Assembly (NCBI GenBank): GCA_002362575.1
Contig: DEUM01000063.1
Span: forward strand, 1-49,454
Length of the DNA stretch: 49,454 nt
Origin: Lachnoclostridium sp. UBA3262
Lineage (GTDB): Bacteria; Bacillota; Clostridia; Lachnospirales; Lachnospiraceae
Reading direction: 5' to 3'
The notes below the pieces were generated by a model that was not told the DNA's origin, ran no database searches, and saw nothing but the letters and a program-made list of their open reading frames with translations. Positions 17,038 to 25,803 of the stretch are shown here, in pieces. Numbering within the stretch: position 1 is the stretch's first letter; each line of letters begins with the position of its first letter. The position numbers and the translations under genes were made by a program.

Positions 17038-17664
17038 TTAATCCACGCAAACATTCTCACCCTTCAGCCCATTAAACGCACCGTCAATCTTTGCCTCCTC
17101 ATGCCCGATCAGCCATTTATTGCGGGCAACCAGCAGCTTATCCTCTTTCGCGCCACTTGGTTTCACCTCAAGGTCAAGATTTGTATCCTTTGGCAGAACA
17201 ACAACACAGCGGAAGCCCTGTCCGTCCACACTACAAGGTGCATAGTGAAGCGTTGTTGCGTACACCTCTATCATCGTTCCTGCCGGAACTAAGAACGCCT
17301 CAATCTTACCCGTATCGTAAGTAAAGTCCTCCTCAATATCCTGCTGCATGCCAATGAGCAGAATCAAATCCGTGCATGCTACATTTACCTCAGAAGAACG
17401 ATGGTACTCAACTGCATTTAACAGATTATTATGTCCGTTGCAGTATCCTATCTGAATCGGAAGTCCACCGTAAAGACTATCGGTAAAGTCCTTCATAATC
17501 GGAAGTTTTTCCAGTTCCGCATCCGACGGAATATAAATTACATCCTCCGGGCACGGTGTTTTCCCCATCCCCTGAATCAGCTCTGCCACATCATAATCCT
17601 CAGTCAGAATACGTCCGTATTTTCTGAAACTGGCGTCTGTTACTTTCTGAATTTTAATACTCAT
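17038..17664 (-). CDS. DUF4867 family protein (predicted cupin-like)
   Basis: A 208-residue soluble protein that I recognise as DUF4867-like, common in Lachnospiraceae. The sequence YCNGHNNLLNAVEYHRSSEVNV and the later VPAGTMIEVYATTLHYAPC suggest a cupin-type beta barrel related to ureidoglycolate lyase-like proteins, with candidate metal residues in GHNN, EYH and LHYAPC. The start has GGAGG seven bases upstream. No pathway context: flanked by the tandem-repeat array and the GH5 gene. The function is unknown. Confidence 0.75.
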   Translation of the reverse strand: MSIKIQKVTDASFRKYGRILTEDYDVAELIQGMGKTPCPEDVIYIPSDAELEKLPIMKDFTDSLYGGLPIQIGYCNGHNNLLNAVEYHRSSEVNVACTDLILLIGMQQDIEEDFTYDTGKIEAFLVPAGTMIEVYATTLHYAPCSVDGQGFRCVVVLPKDTNLDLEVKPSGAKEDKLLVARNKWLIGHEEAKIDGAFNGLKGENVCVD

Positions 17665-17761
17665 CCGAATACCTCCTAATATATGTAATAATTTCTTTTA
17701 GTATACTACGAAAATTTCTCCTGCGCAATTCGAATCCCGTTTATTTGCCGTTTATTTTTCT

Positions 17762-18739
17762 TTACTTTTTCCACCACGAAGCAATCCAGCGTCCACTCTT
17801 AGACAGGTTACTCTTTTTTAAATTTCCGGTTTTATTACAGGAGGATTTAATCAGTGATGAACTCTCCGCCTTATTCGAAACATTCCACGCCACATATCCG
17901 ATTTTATACTTTTTTAACAGCTTCATCCATTTTTTACCACTGCTCTTACTCAATTTCCCGTTACCGGAAGCATCACAAATACTAAACTCTGATACAAGAA
18001 CCGGCAAACCTGCCTTTTTCGCCGTCTTTAATTTCTGTCTCAAAAAATCTCCATGTGTGGCGGCATAAAAATGAAGGGAATACACAATGTTTTTATGTTT
18101 CAATGGTTTCTGCGCTGCTATATCTACATCCTGTGACCATGTCGGCGTACCGACAATGATAATATTTTTCTTGTCATATTTTCGAATCTTTTTGATTACT
18201 TTATTCGCATATGGACGGATATCCCTGTCCCATGTTACATTTCCATTTGGCTCATTGCAGATTTCATAGAGAATATTATTCTGGTTTCCATATTTCTTTG
18301 CCATACGGGAGAAAAACTTCAGCGCTTTTTTCTGATGAGTTTTCGGATTTCCGTCATTCAAAATATGCCAGTCGATAATAACATACATCCCCAGCCCGGT
18401 AGCTGCCTGTACTCCTTCCTCCACCTTTTTATAAAGCTTTGTAGAAAATCCATCCGCAGGATTGCTGTACAGGGCAAGGCGAATCGTATTTACTCCCATT
18501 TTCCGAAAACTCTTAAAACAGGAAGCGTTGACATACTGCGGAAACCATGCGATGCCATGTGTACTGACTCCCTTTAACTGTACCTTTTTCCCTTTTGCAT
18601 TTACAATATTCGTTCCCGATACCGATAACTGCCCCCATTTCTGAACCGGGGTGGCCGCCTTCGCCCTCGTCTCCCCATATCCGATGCAGAGAACCGAAAG
18701 CAAGAGCACTGTCAGCACAACTTTTATGCCCTTTCTCAT
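17762..18739 (-). CDS. Secreted glycoside hydrolase family 5 endoglycanase
   Basis: A 325-residue protein with a signal peptide at about 1-28 (cleavage in AKAA). It has a single GH5 (cellulase-type) TIM barrel and no carbohydrate-binding module. The acid/base Glu163 lies in EICNEPNG and the likely nucleophile is Glu251 in VLVSEFS. SLHFYAATHG holds the conserved active-site HFY. The fold and motifs point to beta-1,4-glucan or related hydrolysis; exact specificity is not visible. Unusually Lys-rich. It follows a polysaccharide deacetylase by 43 bp, probably in one unit. Confidence 0.9.
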   Translation of the reverse strand: MRKGIKVVLTVLLLSVLCIGYGETRAKAATPVQKWGQLSVSGTNIVNAKGKKVQLKGVSTHGIAWFPQYVNASCFKSFRKMGVNTIRLALYSNPADGFSTKLYKKVEEGVQAATGLGMYVIIDWHILNDGNPKTHQKKALKFFSRMAKKYGNQNNILYEICNEPNGNVTWDRDIRPYANKVIKKIRKYDKKNIIIVGTPTWSQDVDIAAQKPLKHKNIVYSLHFYAATHGDFLRQKLKTAKKAGLPVLVSEFSICDASGNGKLSKSSGKKWMKLLKKYKIGYVAWNVSNKAESSSLIKSSCNKTGNLKKSNLSKSGRWIASWWKK

Positions 18740-18782
18740 ATCTCACCAATCCTTTCTTGCAAACAAAAATTAAACAATATTT

Positions 18783-19613
18783 CTATAGCACAAGCTCATC
18801 CTTGATTTCATACAGGGTTCCATCAATCTCTACCCATACCGGAATCTTTGAAGGATTTACAATTCTCCTTCCATCTGCAGAGATATCCAGACTCTCATAT
18901 GCCTTTACATATTCATATATTTCCATGTTTGTAGCATACCAGATATCATCTTTACCCGACACCTTTTTCATAAATTCTTCTATTACGTCCCAATTATCAT
19001 TTCTCTCAAACTCAAACGTATGCCCCCACACATAGAACAGCTTCGGCGTGTCCTGTGGTTTCATCCGCACAAACTCCTCTGCCAGATCCATCAGCTCATC
19101 CGCATCATGGTGACAGGTCGGATGCCATTCCAGCCAGTTGTCCGGTAATTCAAATTCATAGGTACTGCACACTGTACGCGAATAGACGATACCGCACATG
19201 GCAAGCACCTTCTCCAGTTCTTCATTGTACCAGCCATAAGGATACGCCATTCCCCGGATATTCCTTCCGAACAATGCCTCCAGCTTTTTCCGGCACGCTA
19301 ACATATCATCCGCCATCTCCGCTGTACTTAAAGAAGTCATAAACTTATGGCAGTCCCCATGGTTTGAAACTTCCACTTCTTTGGTATCATACATTTTCTT
19401 TGCCATTCCCTCCGTTACGAGACGATATGTCTCTCCCTCAGGATATACGGTTCCCTCTTCCGCAAACCATCCCGGAATCAGATTAAATGTCCCTTTCATA
19501 CCGTATTTTTTCAGCAAATCAATTAATCTCTGGTCTTCCTCTACACAATCGTCATAACTAAACGTAACGACCTTTGCTTTTCCTTTCGGAAAACGCATAA
19601 ATTTTTTGTTCAT
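18783..19613 (-). CDS. Polysaccharide deacetylase (NodB-like) family protein
   Basis: A 276-residue protein without a signal peptide. Motif 1 reads VTFSYDDC (Asp21, Asp22), a variant of TFDDG, and motif 2 is NHGDCH (His85, His89), which would hold the metal. It resembles carbohydrate-esterase 4 proteins but appears cytosolic. It sits 13 bp after the glycosyltransferase gene and before the GH5 gene. A role in trimming an acetylated glycan or precursor is inferred from these neighbours. Confidence 0.82.
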   Translation of the reverse strand: MNKKFMRFPKGKAKVVTFSYDDCVEEDQRLIDLLKKYGMKGTFNLIPGWFAEEGTVYPEGETYRLVTEGMAKKMYDTKEVEVSNHGDCHKFMTSLSTAEMADDMLACRKKLEALFGRNIRGMAYPYGWYNEELEKVLAMCGIVYSRTVCSTYEFELPDNWLEWHPTCHHDADELMDLAEEFVRMKPQDTPKLFYVWGHTFEFERNDNWDVIEEFMKKVSGKDDIWYATNMEIYEYVKAYESLDISADGRRIVNPSKIPVWVEIDGTLYEIKDELVL

Positions 19614-19626
19614 TTCCTCCTGCTCC

Positions 19627-20901
19627 TTACTCTCTCATGCGACGTGCAGCCGCTAAAAATATCCCTTGATTCATATAAATAAATAACAGCTTACTGTACT
19701 CATAATTCTGTACCGCCTGCACATCATCCGAATCAAGCATACAACATCTCTCGGAATCAATATAAACTTCCTTTAAAGAAAAATCCTTCACTCCAAAAAT
19801 ATACGGACAGAGATGGAATACCACATCTGCCTGTCCTTTCTCGGACACCTCTTTTAATTTCGGATTTACACTCATCAGAAAATTCCGAAGATACATTGCA
19901 TCTTCCTCTAATCCATCCTCAACAATAAAAAATTTATTTTTCTTCTGAACATATGTAATCAATTTATCATCATTCGCATCATTTTCTAAAATTTTATAGT
20001 CAGCAGCCTTTCCCCGTTCCCCAGTCAAAGCATCATGAAAAGCATAGGAAATCGACTGCATGATATTATGCTCCTCCCGGTACATGCTCTCGTACATCAC
20101 ATCAAATACACTTCCCAGTGCCTGTACACTCATCTCCTCCAGCATATTCTCCGGTGTATACCGCATAAAAAAGTTTGTCCGGTTTCTCCACATATAATAA
20201 TTCAGAAATGTATTCGGCTTTCTGACATTCGCTCCCATCTGGTGAAGCGCTTTCGACGCTGCTAACGTTACCACCCGGTAACCGGCAAGACGAATCCGGT
20301 GTCCCCACTCCATATCGTCCCAATAAATAAAATTATCCTCCGGCATAATTCCAACATTTGTCTCACGGATGACAGAACCCCGTATCATGACAGAACACGT
20401 CGCAACGGTATCACACTCAATTACGTCCGGCAGAGTCCCGTCCTCTAAGCAGTCCGCATATAATGTTTCCGCCTTACAATGTTTGAAATCCAGCATAAGT
20501 CCGCATTGCTGGATATACTCTGGCATTTGCAGATGATATACCCTTGAGCCCGCCATGCCGACATCCGGATTTGCCTCCATATATTCATATAACGCATTGA
20601 TTGCATTTTCGTCTACCTGCGCATCATCATCCAGACAGACAAAATACTCATATCCCTTTTCCAAGACTACACGCAATCCCGTATTAAATCCACCGGAACC
20701 ACCTAAATTTTCCTTGTTCTGCAATACCGTAACCGAATCCCCAAATTCCTTCTTTATCGCCTCTGCACTGCCATCTGTTGATGCGTTGTCTACAACAAAA
20801 ATATCAAAATTCTGTACTTTGCTTTCCTGTACACTGCGTATGCAGTCGACAACAAAATCTTTTTTGTTATAATTGCATATTACAATTCCGATTGGATTCA
20901 T
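19627..20901 (-). CDS. Glycosyltransferase family 2 (GlfT2/rhamnosyl-type)
   Basis: A 424-residue GT-A glycosyltransferase. NASTDGS is at 39-45, the metal-binding DDD at 91-93, and WDDMEWGHRIRLAGYRV at about 193-209 is typical of galactofuranosyl/rhamnosyl GT2 enzymes that extend surface polysaccharides. The C-terminal ~150 residues look like a separate domain ending in a Tyr-rich stretch. No TM segment. First gene of the GT2-deacetylase-GH5 group; no wzx/wzy or sugar-nucleotide genes nearby. Confidence 0.88.
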   Translation of the reverse strand: MNPIGIVICNYNKKDFVVDCIRSVQESKVQNFDIFVVDNASTDGSAEAIKKEFGDSVTVLQNKENLGGSGGFNTGLRVVLEKGYEYFVCLDDDAQVDENAINALYEYMEANPDVGMAGSRVYHLQMPEYIQQCGLMLDFKHCKAETLYADCLEDGTLPDVIECDTVATCSVMIRGSVIRETNVGIMPEDNFIYWDDMEWGHRIRLAGYRVVTLAASKALHQMGANVRKPNTFLNYYMWRNRTNFFMRYTPENMLEEMSVQALGSVFDVMYESMYREEHNIMQSISYAFHDALTGERGKAADYKILENDANDDKLITYVQKKNKFFIVEDGLEEDAMYLRNFLMSVNPKLKEVSEKGQADVVFHLCPYIFGVKDFSLKEVYIDSERCCMLDSDDVQAVQNYEYSKLLFIYMNQGIFLAAARRMRE

Positions 20902-20940
20902 CCTTCTCTCCTTTTTATTAACAAAATTCCTATAACTAAA

Positions 20941-20962
20941 GAAAAGCAGCCGGACCTCCGGC
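20941..20962 (-). terminator. Terminator after etfA
   Basis: On the minus strand GCCGG-AGGT-CCGGC (20949-20962) is followed by TGCTTTTC and more T-rich sequence. It lies 22 bp past the etfA stop and would close the butyrate operon before the GT2 gene. Confidence 0.75.
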
Positions 20963-20984
20963 CACTCTCCTTTATCTGTAAACC

Positions 20985-22022
20985 TTATTTCTCTGCTATC
21001 TCAGCCTTTAACATCTCTGTCAGCTGAGGAAGTATTTTGTTCAAATCACCGACAATACCATAATCTGCCACATCAAAAATCGGAGCGGTCTCATCTTTAT
21101 TGATTGCAACAATAATATCCGATTCTTCCATACCGGCTACGTGCTGAATAGCACCCGAAATACCAATGGCAAAATATACATTCGGGCGTACTGTCTTACC
21201 GGTCTGGCCTACCTGAAGGTCTTTTGGCAGCCAGCCATTATCTACAACGGCACGGGAACAGCTCACAGTACCTCCAAGAACCTCTGCCAGATTCTCTAAT
21301 AACTTGAAGTTCTCCGGACTTCCAACACCACGTCCACCGGATACAAGAATTTTTGCATCCATAATATCAACGGTATCGGTAACTGCTTTAACAACATCAA
21401 GAATCTCAACATATTTATTATCCGGTGTGAATCCTGGATTGTACTCAATGACTTCTGCCTTTGCGCCTTTAACCGGCTCGATCTTCTGCATAACGCCGGC
21501 ACGTACCGTAGCCATCTGCGGGCGGTTGTAAGGGCAGGCAATCGTAGCAATTGTGTTACCGCCAAATGCCGGACGAGTCATCAGAAGCTGTTTTTCACTC
21601 ACTTCTTTTGTCATGCTGTCTGTGAAATCTCCAATTTCCAGAACCGTACAGTCAGCAGTCAGACCAGTTGCCACACGTGCCGATACACGAGGACCTAAAT
21701 CACGTCCGATTGCTGTAGCACCTACAAGCATAATCTCTGGTTTGTACTCATTGATAACTGACGCTAATGCATGAGCATACGGCTCTGTCCTGTATACTTC
21801 CAGTTCTGCATCGTCCACTACGATAACTTTATCTGCTCCATACTCTGCCAGAGAATCTGCCAGACCTTTGATTCCGGAGCCCAACAGCACAGCTGTCACG
21901 TCGGTACCCAAATCTTTTGCCAAATCTTTCGCTTTGCCAAGCAATTCAAATGCGATGCTGCTAATTTCACCGTCAACCTGCTGGGCAAAGACATATACAC
22001 CTTTATATTCTTCTAAATTCAT
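20985..22022 (-). CDS. etfA: Electron transfer flavoprotein alpha subunit EtfA
   Basis: A 345-residue partner of EtfB in the Bcd-Etf complex. That complex couples NADH-driven crotonyl-CoA reduction to ferredoxin reduction by electron bifurcation. The C-terminal FAD domain shows SGGRGVGSPENFKLL, the conserved GWLPKDLQVGQTGK and FAIGISGAIQHVAGM. The start is set at the ATG at 22022, with GGAGGG four bases upstream; the longer frame to 22064 runs through the etfB-etfA hairpin. Confidence 0.96.
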   Translation of the reverse strand: MNLEEYKGVYVFAQQVDGEISSIAFELLGKAKDLAKDLGTDVTAVLLGSGIKGLADSLAEYGADKVIVVDDAELEVYRTEPYAHALASVINEYKPEIMLVGATAIGRDLGPRVSARVATGLTADCTVLEIGDFTDSMTKEVSEKQLLMTRPAFGGNTIATIACPYNRPQMATVRAGVMQKIEPVKGAKAEVIEYNPGFTPDNKYVEILDVVKAVTDTVDIMDAKILVSGGRGVGSPENFKLLENLAEVLGGTVSCSRAVVDNGWLPKDLQVGQTGKTVRPNVYFAIGISGAIQHVAGMEESDIIVAINKDETAPIFDVADYGIVGDLNKILPQLTEMLKAEIAEK

Positions 22023-22036
22023 TTTACCCTCCATTC

Positions 22037-22064
22037 TTGCGCATGTATACGCACATATGCGCAA
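22037..22064 (-). other. Hairpin between etfB and etfA
   Basis: TTGCGCAT (22037-22044) and ATGCGCAA (22057-22064) form an 8-bp stem in the short gap between the two subunit genes. No U-run follows, so an RNA-processing or stability role is more likely than termination. Confidence 0.55.
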
Positions 22065-22065
22065 A

Positions 22066-22848
22066 TTAGATTACATGTTTCTCTTTCAATTTGTCAACGA
22101 TATAAGTTGCAGCTTCTGCCGGATCCAAAGTCACTACTTCTCCAGCACCTTTGCGTACTTTATCAGAAGCCTTTGCAATTTTTGTAGGAGAACCCTTCAG
22201 ACCGAGGTTAGAATCGTCTACATCCTTTAAGTCAGCTCTGCCCCAAACAGTGATTTCCTTAGCATACGCATCCATAATTCCGCCCGGCGTCATATAACGC
22301 GGCTCGTTTAACTCAGAAAGCGCTGTAATCAGACAAGGCATCTTAGCCTTAACAACATGGTATCTGTCCTCATACTGACGCTCAACAACTACGCTGTCGC
22401 CTTCGATTTTGATATTCTGCGCGTAAGATATTACCGGAATATCCAGATGCTCGGAAATCTGCGGGCCTACCTGTGCAGTATCTCCGTCAATTGCCTGACG
22501 GCCAGTAATAATCAAATCGTAATCAATATTTCTAAGTGCACCGGCAATTGTAGTTGATGTTGCCCATGTATCAGCACCACCAAGCACACGGTCCGTAACA
22601 AGAATTCCCTTGTCTGCTCCCATTGCCATTGCCTCACGGAGTACTTCCTCAGCTTTCGGAAGTCCCATCGTAAGCACGGTTACTTCTGCACCTGTTTCAT
22701 CTTTAATCTTCAATGCTGCCTCCAGACCCGCTTTATCATCCGGGTTCATAATGGTAAGCATTGCACCTCTGTTTAATGTACCGTCCGGGTTAAATACAAC
22801 ACCGCCCTTTGTATCCGGTACCTGTTTAATACAAACAACTATTTTCAC
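22066..22848 (-). CDS. etfB: Electron transfer flavoprotein beta subunit EtfB
   Basis: A 260-residue subunit starting at GTG behind AGGAGG. It opens with MKIVVCIKQVPDT and contains NPDDKAGLEAALKIKDE and the nucleotide-binding ITGRQAIDGDTAQVGPQ. In bifurcating Etfs the beta subunit holds the flavin that takes electrons from NADH. It lies 12 bp after bcd. Confidence 0.97.
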   Translation of the reverse strand: MKIVVCIKQVPDTKGGVVFNPDGTLNRGAMLTIMNPDDKAGLEAALKIKDETGAEVTVLTMGLPKAEEVLREAMAMGADKGILVTDRVLGGADTWATSTTIAGALRNIDYDLIITGRQAIDGDTAQVGPQISEHLDIPVISYAQNIKIEGDSVVVERQYEDRYHVVKAKMPCLITALSELNEPRYMTPGGIMDAYAKEITVWGRADLKDVDDSNLGLKGSPTKIAKASDKVRKGAGEVVTLDPAEAATYIVDKLKEKHVI

Positions 22849-22859
22849 GAGAGCACCTC

Positions 22860-24011
22860 CTATTTCAATAAGTTACCAGAGATAACCATACGCTGAACTT
22901 CGGAAGTTCCTTCGTAGATTTCTGTGATTTTTGCATCACGCATCATACGTTCAACGTCATATTCTCTAATATAACCATAACCACCGTGTAACTGAACTGC
23001 CTTTGTTGTCACTTCCATAGCAACCTCAGCAGCAAATAATTTTGCCATCGCAGCTTCTACGCTGTAAACCTTCTGTGTCTCTTTTGCTTTTGCTGCTTTG
23101 TAGACAAGCATTTTGGCAGCTTCTACCTTTGTTGCCATATTAGCAAGCTGGAACTGCGTGTTCTGGAACTGTGCAATCGAGCGTCCAAACTGTTTTCTCT
23201 CTTTTACATAGTCAATGGTTGCCTGCAGTGCACCCTCTGCCAGACCAAGAGCCTGTGCAGCGATACCGATACGTCCGCCGTCCAGTGTGTGCATGGCAAT
23301 TCCAAAGCCTTTACCCTGTGCACCAAGAAGATTTTCTTTTGGAATACGGCAATCTTCAAATATCAGCTCATATGTGGAGGAACCACGGATACCCATTTTC
23401 TTCTCCTTTGTTCCGAAGGAGAAGCCCGGTGTATCTTTCTCTACAATAAATGCAGAAATCTCTTTGATTTTTCTGCCTCTCTTTTCAATCGTTCCGGTTA
23501 CGGCGATAATGATATATACATCCGCCTGTTTACCATTTGTGATAAAGCATTTGGAGCCATTTAATACCCACTCGTCACCGTCAAGCACAGCCTTTGTCTG
23601 CTGTCCCTGTGCGTCAGTACCGGCACCCGGCTCAGTCAATCCGAACGCTCCCAGCTTTTCGCCCTTGGCAAGCGGAATCAGATACTTCTGTTTCTGTTCT
23701 TCTGTACCGTATGTTGCAATCGGATCACAGCATAGGGAAGTATGTGCAGAAACGATAACACTAGTCGTACCACAAACCTTAGCAAGCTCCTCTACACACA
23801 TGGTATACATCAAAGGATCACAGCCCTGTCCGCCATACTCCTTTGCAATCGGAATTCCCATGAAGCCGAGCTTCTGCATCTTAGCAACTGTCTCAGCAGG
23901 GAAAGCCTCTGTTTCATCAACTTCCTGAGCAAGTGGCTTTACTTCGTTCTCAGCAAATTCTTTGAACAGCTGCAACGCCATCTCATGTTGTTTATCTAAT
24001 TTAAAATCCAT
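22860..24011 (-). CDS. bcd: Butyryl-CoA dehydrogenase
   Basis: A 383-residue short-chain acyl-CoA dehydrogenase that reduces crotonyl-CoA to butyryl-CoA. Visible marks are FGLTEPGAGTDAQ, CFITNGKQADVYI, LHGGYGYIREYDVERMMRDAKI and the catalytic Glu in ITEIYEGTSEVQ near residue 367. It is adjacent to etfBA, as in bifurcating Bcd-Etf systems. The gene follows hbd by 22 bp with AAAGGAG. Confidence 0.96.
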   Translation of the reverse strand: MDFKLDKQHEMALQLFKEFAENEVKPLAQEVDETEAFPAETVAKMQKLGFMGIPIAKEYGGQGCDPLMYTMCVEELAKVCGTTSVIVSAHTSLCCDPIATYGTEEQKQKYLIPLAKGEKLGAFGLTEPGAGTDAQGQQTKAVLDGDEWVLNGSKCFITNGKQADVYIIIAVTGTIEKRGRKIKEISAFIVEKDTPGFSFGTKEKKMGIRGSSTYELIFEDCRIPKENLLGAQGKGFGIAMHTLDGGRIGIAAQALGLAEGALQATIDYVKERKQFGRSIAQFQNTQFQLANMATKVEAAKMLVYKAAKAKETQKVYSVEAAMAKLFAAEVAMEVTTKAVQLHGGYGYIREYDVERMMRDAKITEIYEGTSEVQRMVISGNLLK

Positions 24012-24033
24012 GTTCGATTAAACTCCTTTCAAA

Positions 24034-24876
24034 TTATTTACTATAATCATAGAAACCGATACCAGTCTTCATACCCAGTTTACCGGCGCGTACCATTTTT
24101 CTCAGCAATGGATGCGGACGGTATTTCGGATCACCAGTCTCAGCCTGCAGTACCTCCATGATTGCTAAGCAGATATCAAGACCAACTAAATCGCCGAGAG
24201 CCAGAGGTCCCATCGGATGATTTGCACCGAGCTTCATAGCTGCGTCGATACCCTCTACGGAAGCAACACCATCAGCATAAATGCCGACTGCCTCATTTAT
24301 CATAGGAATCAGAATTCTGTTTACGACAAATCCAGCAGCTTCTTTCACTTCAACCGGAGTTTTACCGATTTCCTTTGCGATGGAAACAACCTTGTCATTT
24401 ACTTCATCTGTCGTGTTCTCGCCGCGGATAACCTCTACCAGTTTCATAACCGGAGCCGGGTTAAAGAAGTGCATACCGATTACCGGTCTGTCAATTCCCT
24501 GCCCAATCTCAGTAATAGAAAGAGAAGATGTATTCGTTGCAAAAATGCAGTTCTCATTTTTAACAATATCCTGAAGCTCTTTGAATGTCTGCTTTTTCAC
24601 ATCCATAACCTCAAGTGCAGCTTCAACAATCAAATCACAATCCGTACAGATATCTTTTACACCTGTCGTAATTTTGTTGAGAATGGCATCTGCAGCAGCC
24701 TGCTCCATTTTCCCTTTTGCAATTCTTTTTTCAAATCCTTTGGCAATCTTTTTTTTGCCGTTTGCAGCAAATTCCTCATTGATATCACACAGATATACCT
24801 CATAACCTTCTGTCTGTGCAAATGCCTGTGCAATTCCGGAACCCATCGTTCCGGCACCAATAATTCCTACCTTCAT
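24034..24876 (-). CDS. hbd: 3-hydroxybutyryl-CoA dehydrogenase
   Basis: A 280-residue enzyme that reduces acetoacetyl-CoA to 3-hydroxybutyryl-CoA. The dinucleotide fold begins VGIIGAGTMGSGIAQAFA, the catalytic His lies in IGMHFFNPAPVMKLVEVI and the C-terminal domain contains NHPMGPLALGDLVGLD. Third gene of the operon, 20 bp after crt. Confidence 0.97.
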   Translation of the reverse strand: MKVGIIGAGTMGSGIAQAFAQTEGYEVYLCDINEEFAANGKKKIAKGFEKRIAKGKMEQAAADAILNKITTGVKDICTDCDLIVEAALEVMDVKKQTFKELQDIVKNENCIFATNTSSLSITEIGQGIDRPVIGMHFFNPAPVMKLVEVIRGENTTDEVNDKVVSIAKEIGKTPVEVKEAAGFVVNRILIPMINEAVGIYADGVASVEGIDAAMKLGANHPMGPLALGDLVGLDICLAIMEVLQAETGDPKYRPHPLLRKMVRAGKLGMKTGIGFYDYSK

Positions 24877-24896
24877 TGAATCTTACCTCCGTTTTT

Positions 24897-25682
24897 TTAT
24901 TTATTTTTGAATGGCTCTTTTACCTTGTCTTTATTCTTGTCAAGGAAGAACTCCATTCCATATTTCTGATCCTCTGTCTCGAAACAGTCGCCAAATAATT
25001 TTTCCTCAATCACAATGGCTTTATCCATATCTATCTCAAGTCCGTCATTGATTGCTTTTTTGCAGTTGCGAACAGCAATCGGTGCATTCTTCGCAATACC
25101 GGCAGCCATCTTCTTTGCCTGTGCCATCAATTCTTCCTGAGGATATACAGCATTGACAAGACCAATGCGGAGTGCCTCTGGCGCTTTAATATTTCTTGCC
25201 GTGTAAATCATCTGTTTCGCCATACCGGCGCCTACCAAACGTGCCAGTCTCTGTGTACCGCCAAAGCCCGGTGTAATGCCAAGCCCAACCTCCGGCTGGC
25301 CAAATACTGCGTTTTCTGAGCAAATGCGGATATCACAGCTCATGGATATCTCACAGCCGCCGCCAAGTGCAAATCCGTTAATAGCTGCAATAACAGGAAG
25401 CGGAAATGTTTCCAGCTTGCGGAATACATCATTTCCCTTTTTACCAAAAGCCTCGCCTTCTGCCTTTGTCAATGTACTCATCTCTCCGATGTCAGCTCCG
25501 GCAACAAAAGATTTGTCTCCGGCACCAGTCAGAATCAGGCAGCGAATCTCATTCTGGTCTACCGCATCCAAAGTTGCATCCAGTTCATCTAACACTGCAC
25601 TGTTCAACGCATTTAAAGCCTTCGGACGGTTAATCGTGATTACTCCAACCTGTCCTTCTGCCTCATATGTTACAAATTCCAT
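24897..25682 (-). CDS. crt: Enoyl-CoA hydratase (crotonase)
   Basis: A 261-residue crotonase that dehydrates 3-hydroxybutyryl-CoA to crotonyl-CoA. The oxyanion-hole and catalytic regions are AGADIGEMS, NGFALGGGCEISMSCD and FGQPEVGLGITPGFGGTQRL, with both catalytic Glu residues present. The ribosome site is GGAGG. A 121-bp gap with two small stem-loops separates it from thl, the only sizeable gap in the operon. Confidence 0.96.
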   Translation of the reverse strand: MEFVTYEAEGQVGVITINRPKALNALNSAVLDELDATLDAVDQNEIRCLILTGAGDKSFVAGADIGEMSTLTKAEGEAFGKKGNDVFRKLETFPLPVIAAINGFALGGGCEISMSCDIRICSENAVFGQPEVGLGITPGFGGTQRLARLVGAGMAKQMIYTARNIKAPEALRIGLVNAVYPQEELMAQAKKMAAGIAKNAPIAVRNCKKAINDGLEIDMDKAIVIEEKLFGDCFETEDQKYGMEFFLDKNKDKVKEPFKNK

Positions 25683-25765
25683 AGAAAATAACCTCCATAA
25701 TTTTATAATTATTTACCGTTATATAAAGGAACATCGCTTTCGCCCGCTCCTTTTATACATGGAAA

Positions 25766-25790
25766 TTGACCGGTTTCATGAACCGGCCAA
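25766..25790 (-). other. Stem-loop between thl and crt
   Basis: TTGACCGGTT (25766-25775) and AACCGGCCAA (25781-25790) form a 10-bp stem, the single + strand A/C mismatch being a U-G pair on the minus strand. Only a short TTT follows, so it may be a leaky attenuator or RNA-processing site reducing or separating downstream expression from thl. Confidence 0.55.
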
Positions 25791-25803
25791 TCCCATATTA
25801 TTT

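Noticed and set aside
20447..20767. Open frames antisense to the glycosyltransferase, etf, bcd, hbd and thl genes
   Set aside because: They follow the codon pattern of the sense genes, lack ribosome sites and resemble no family.
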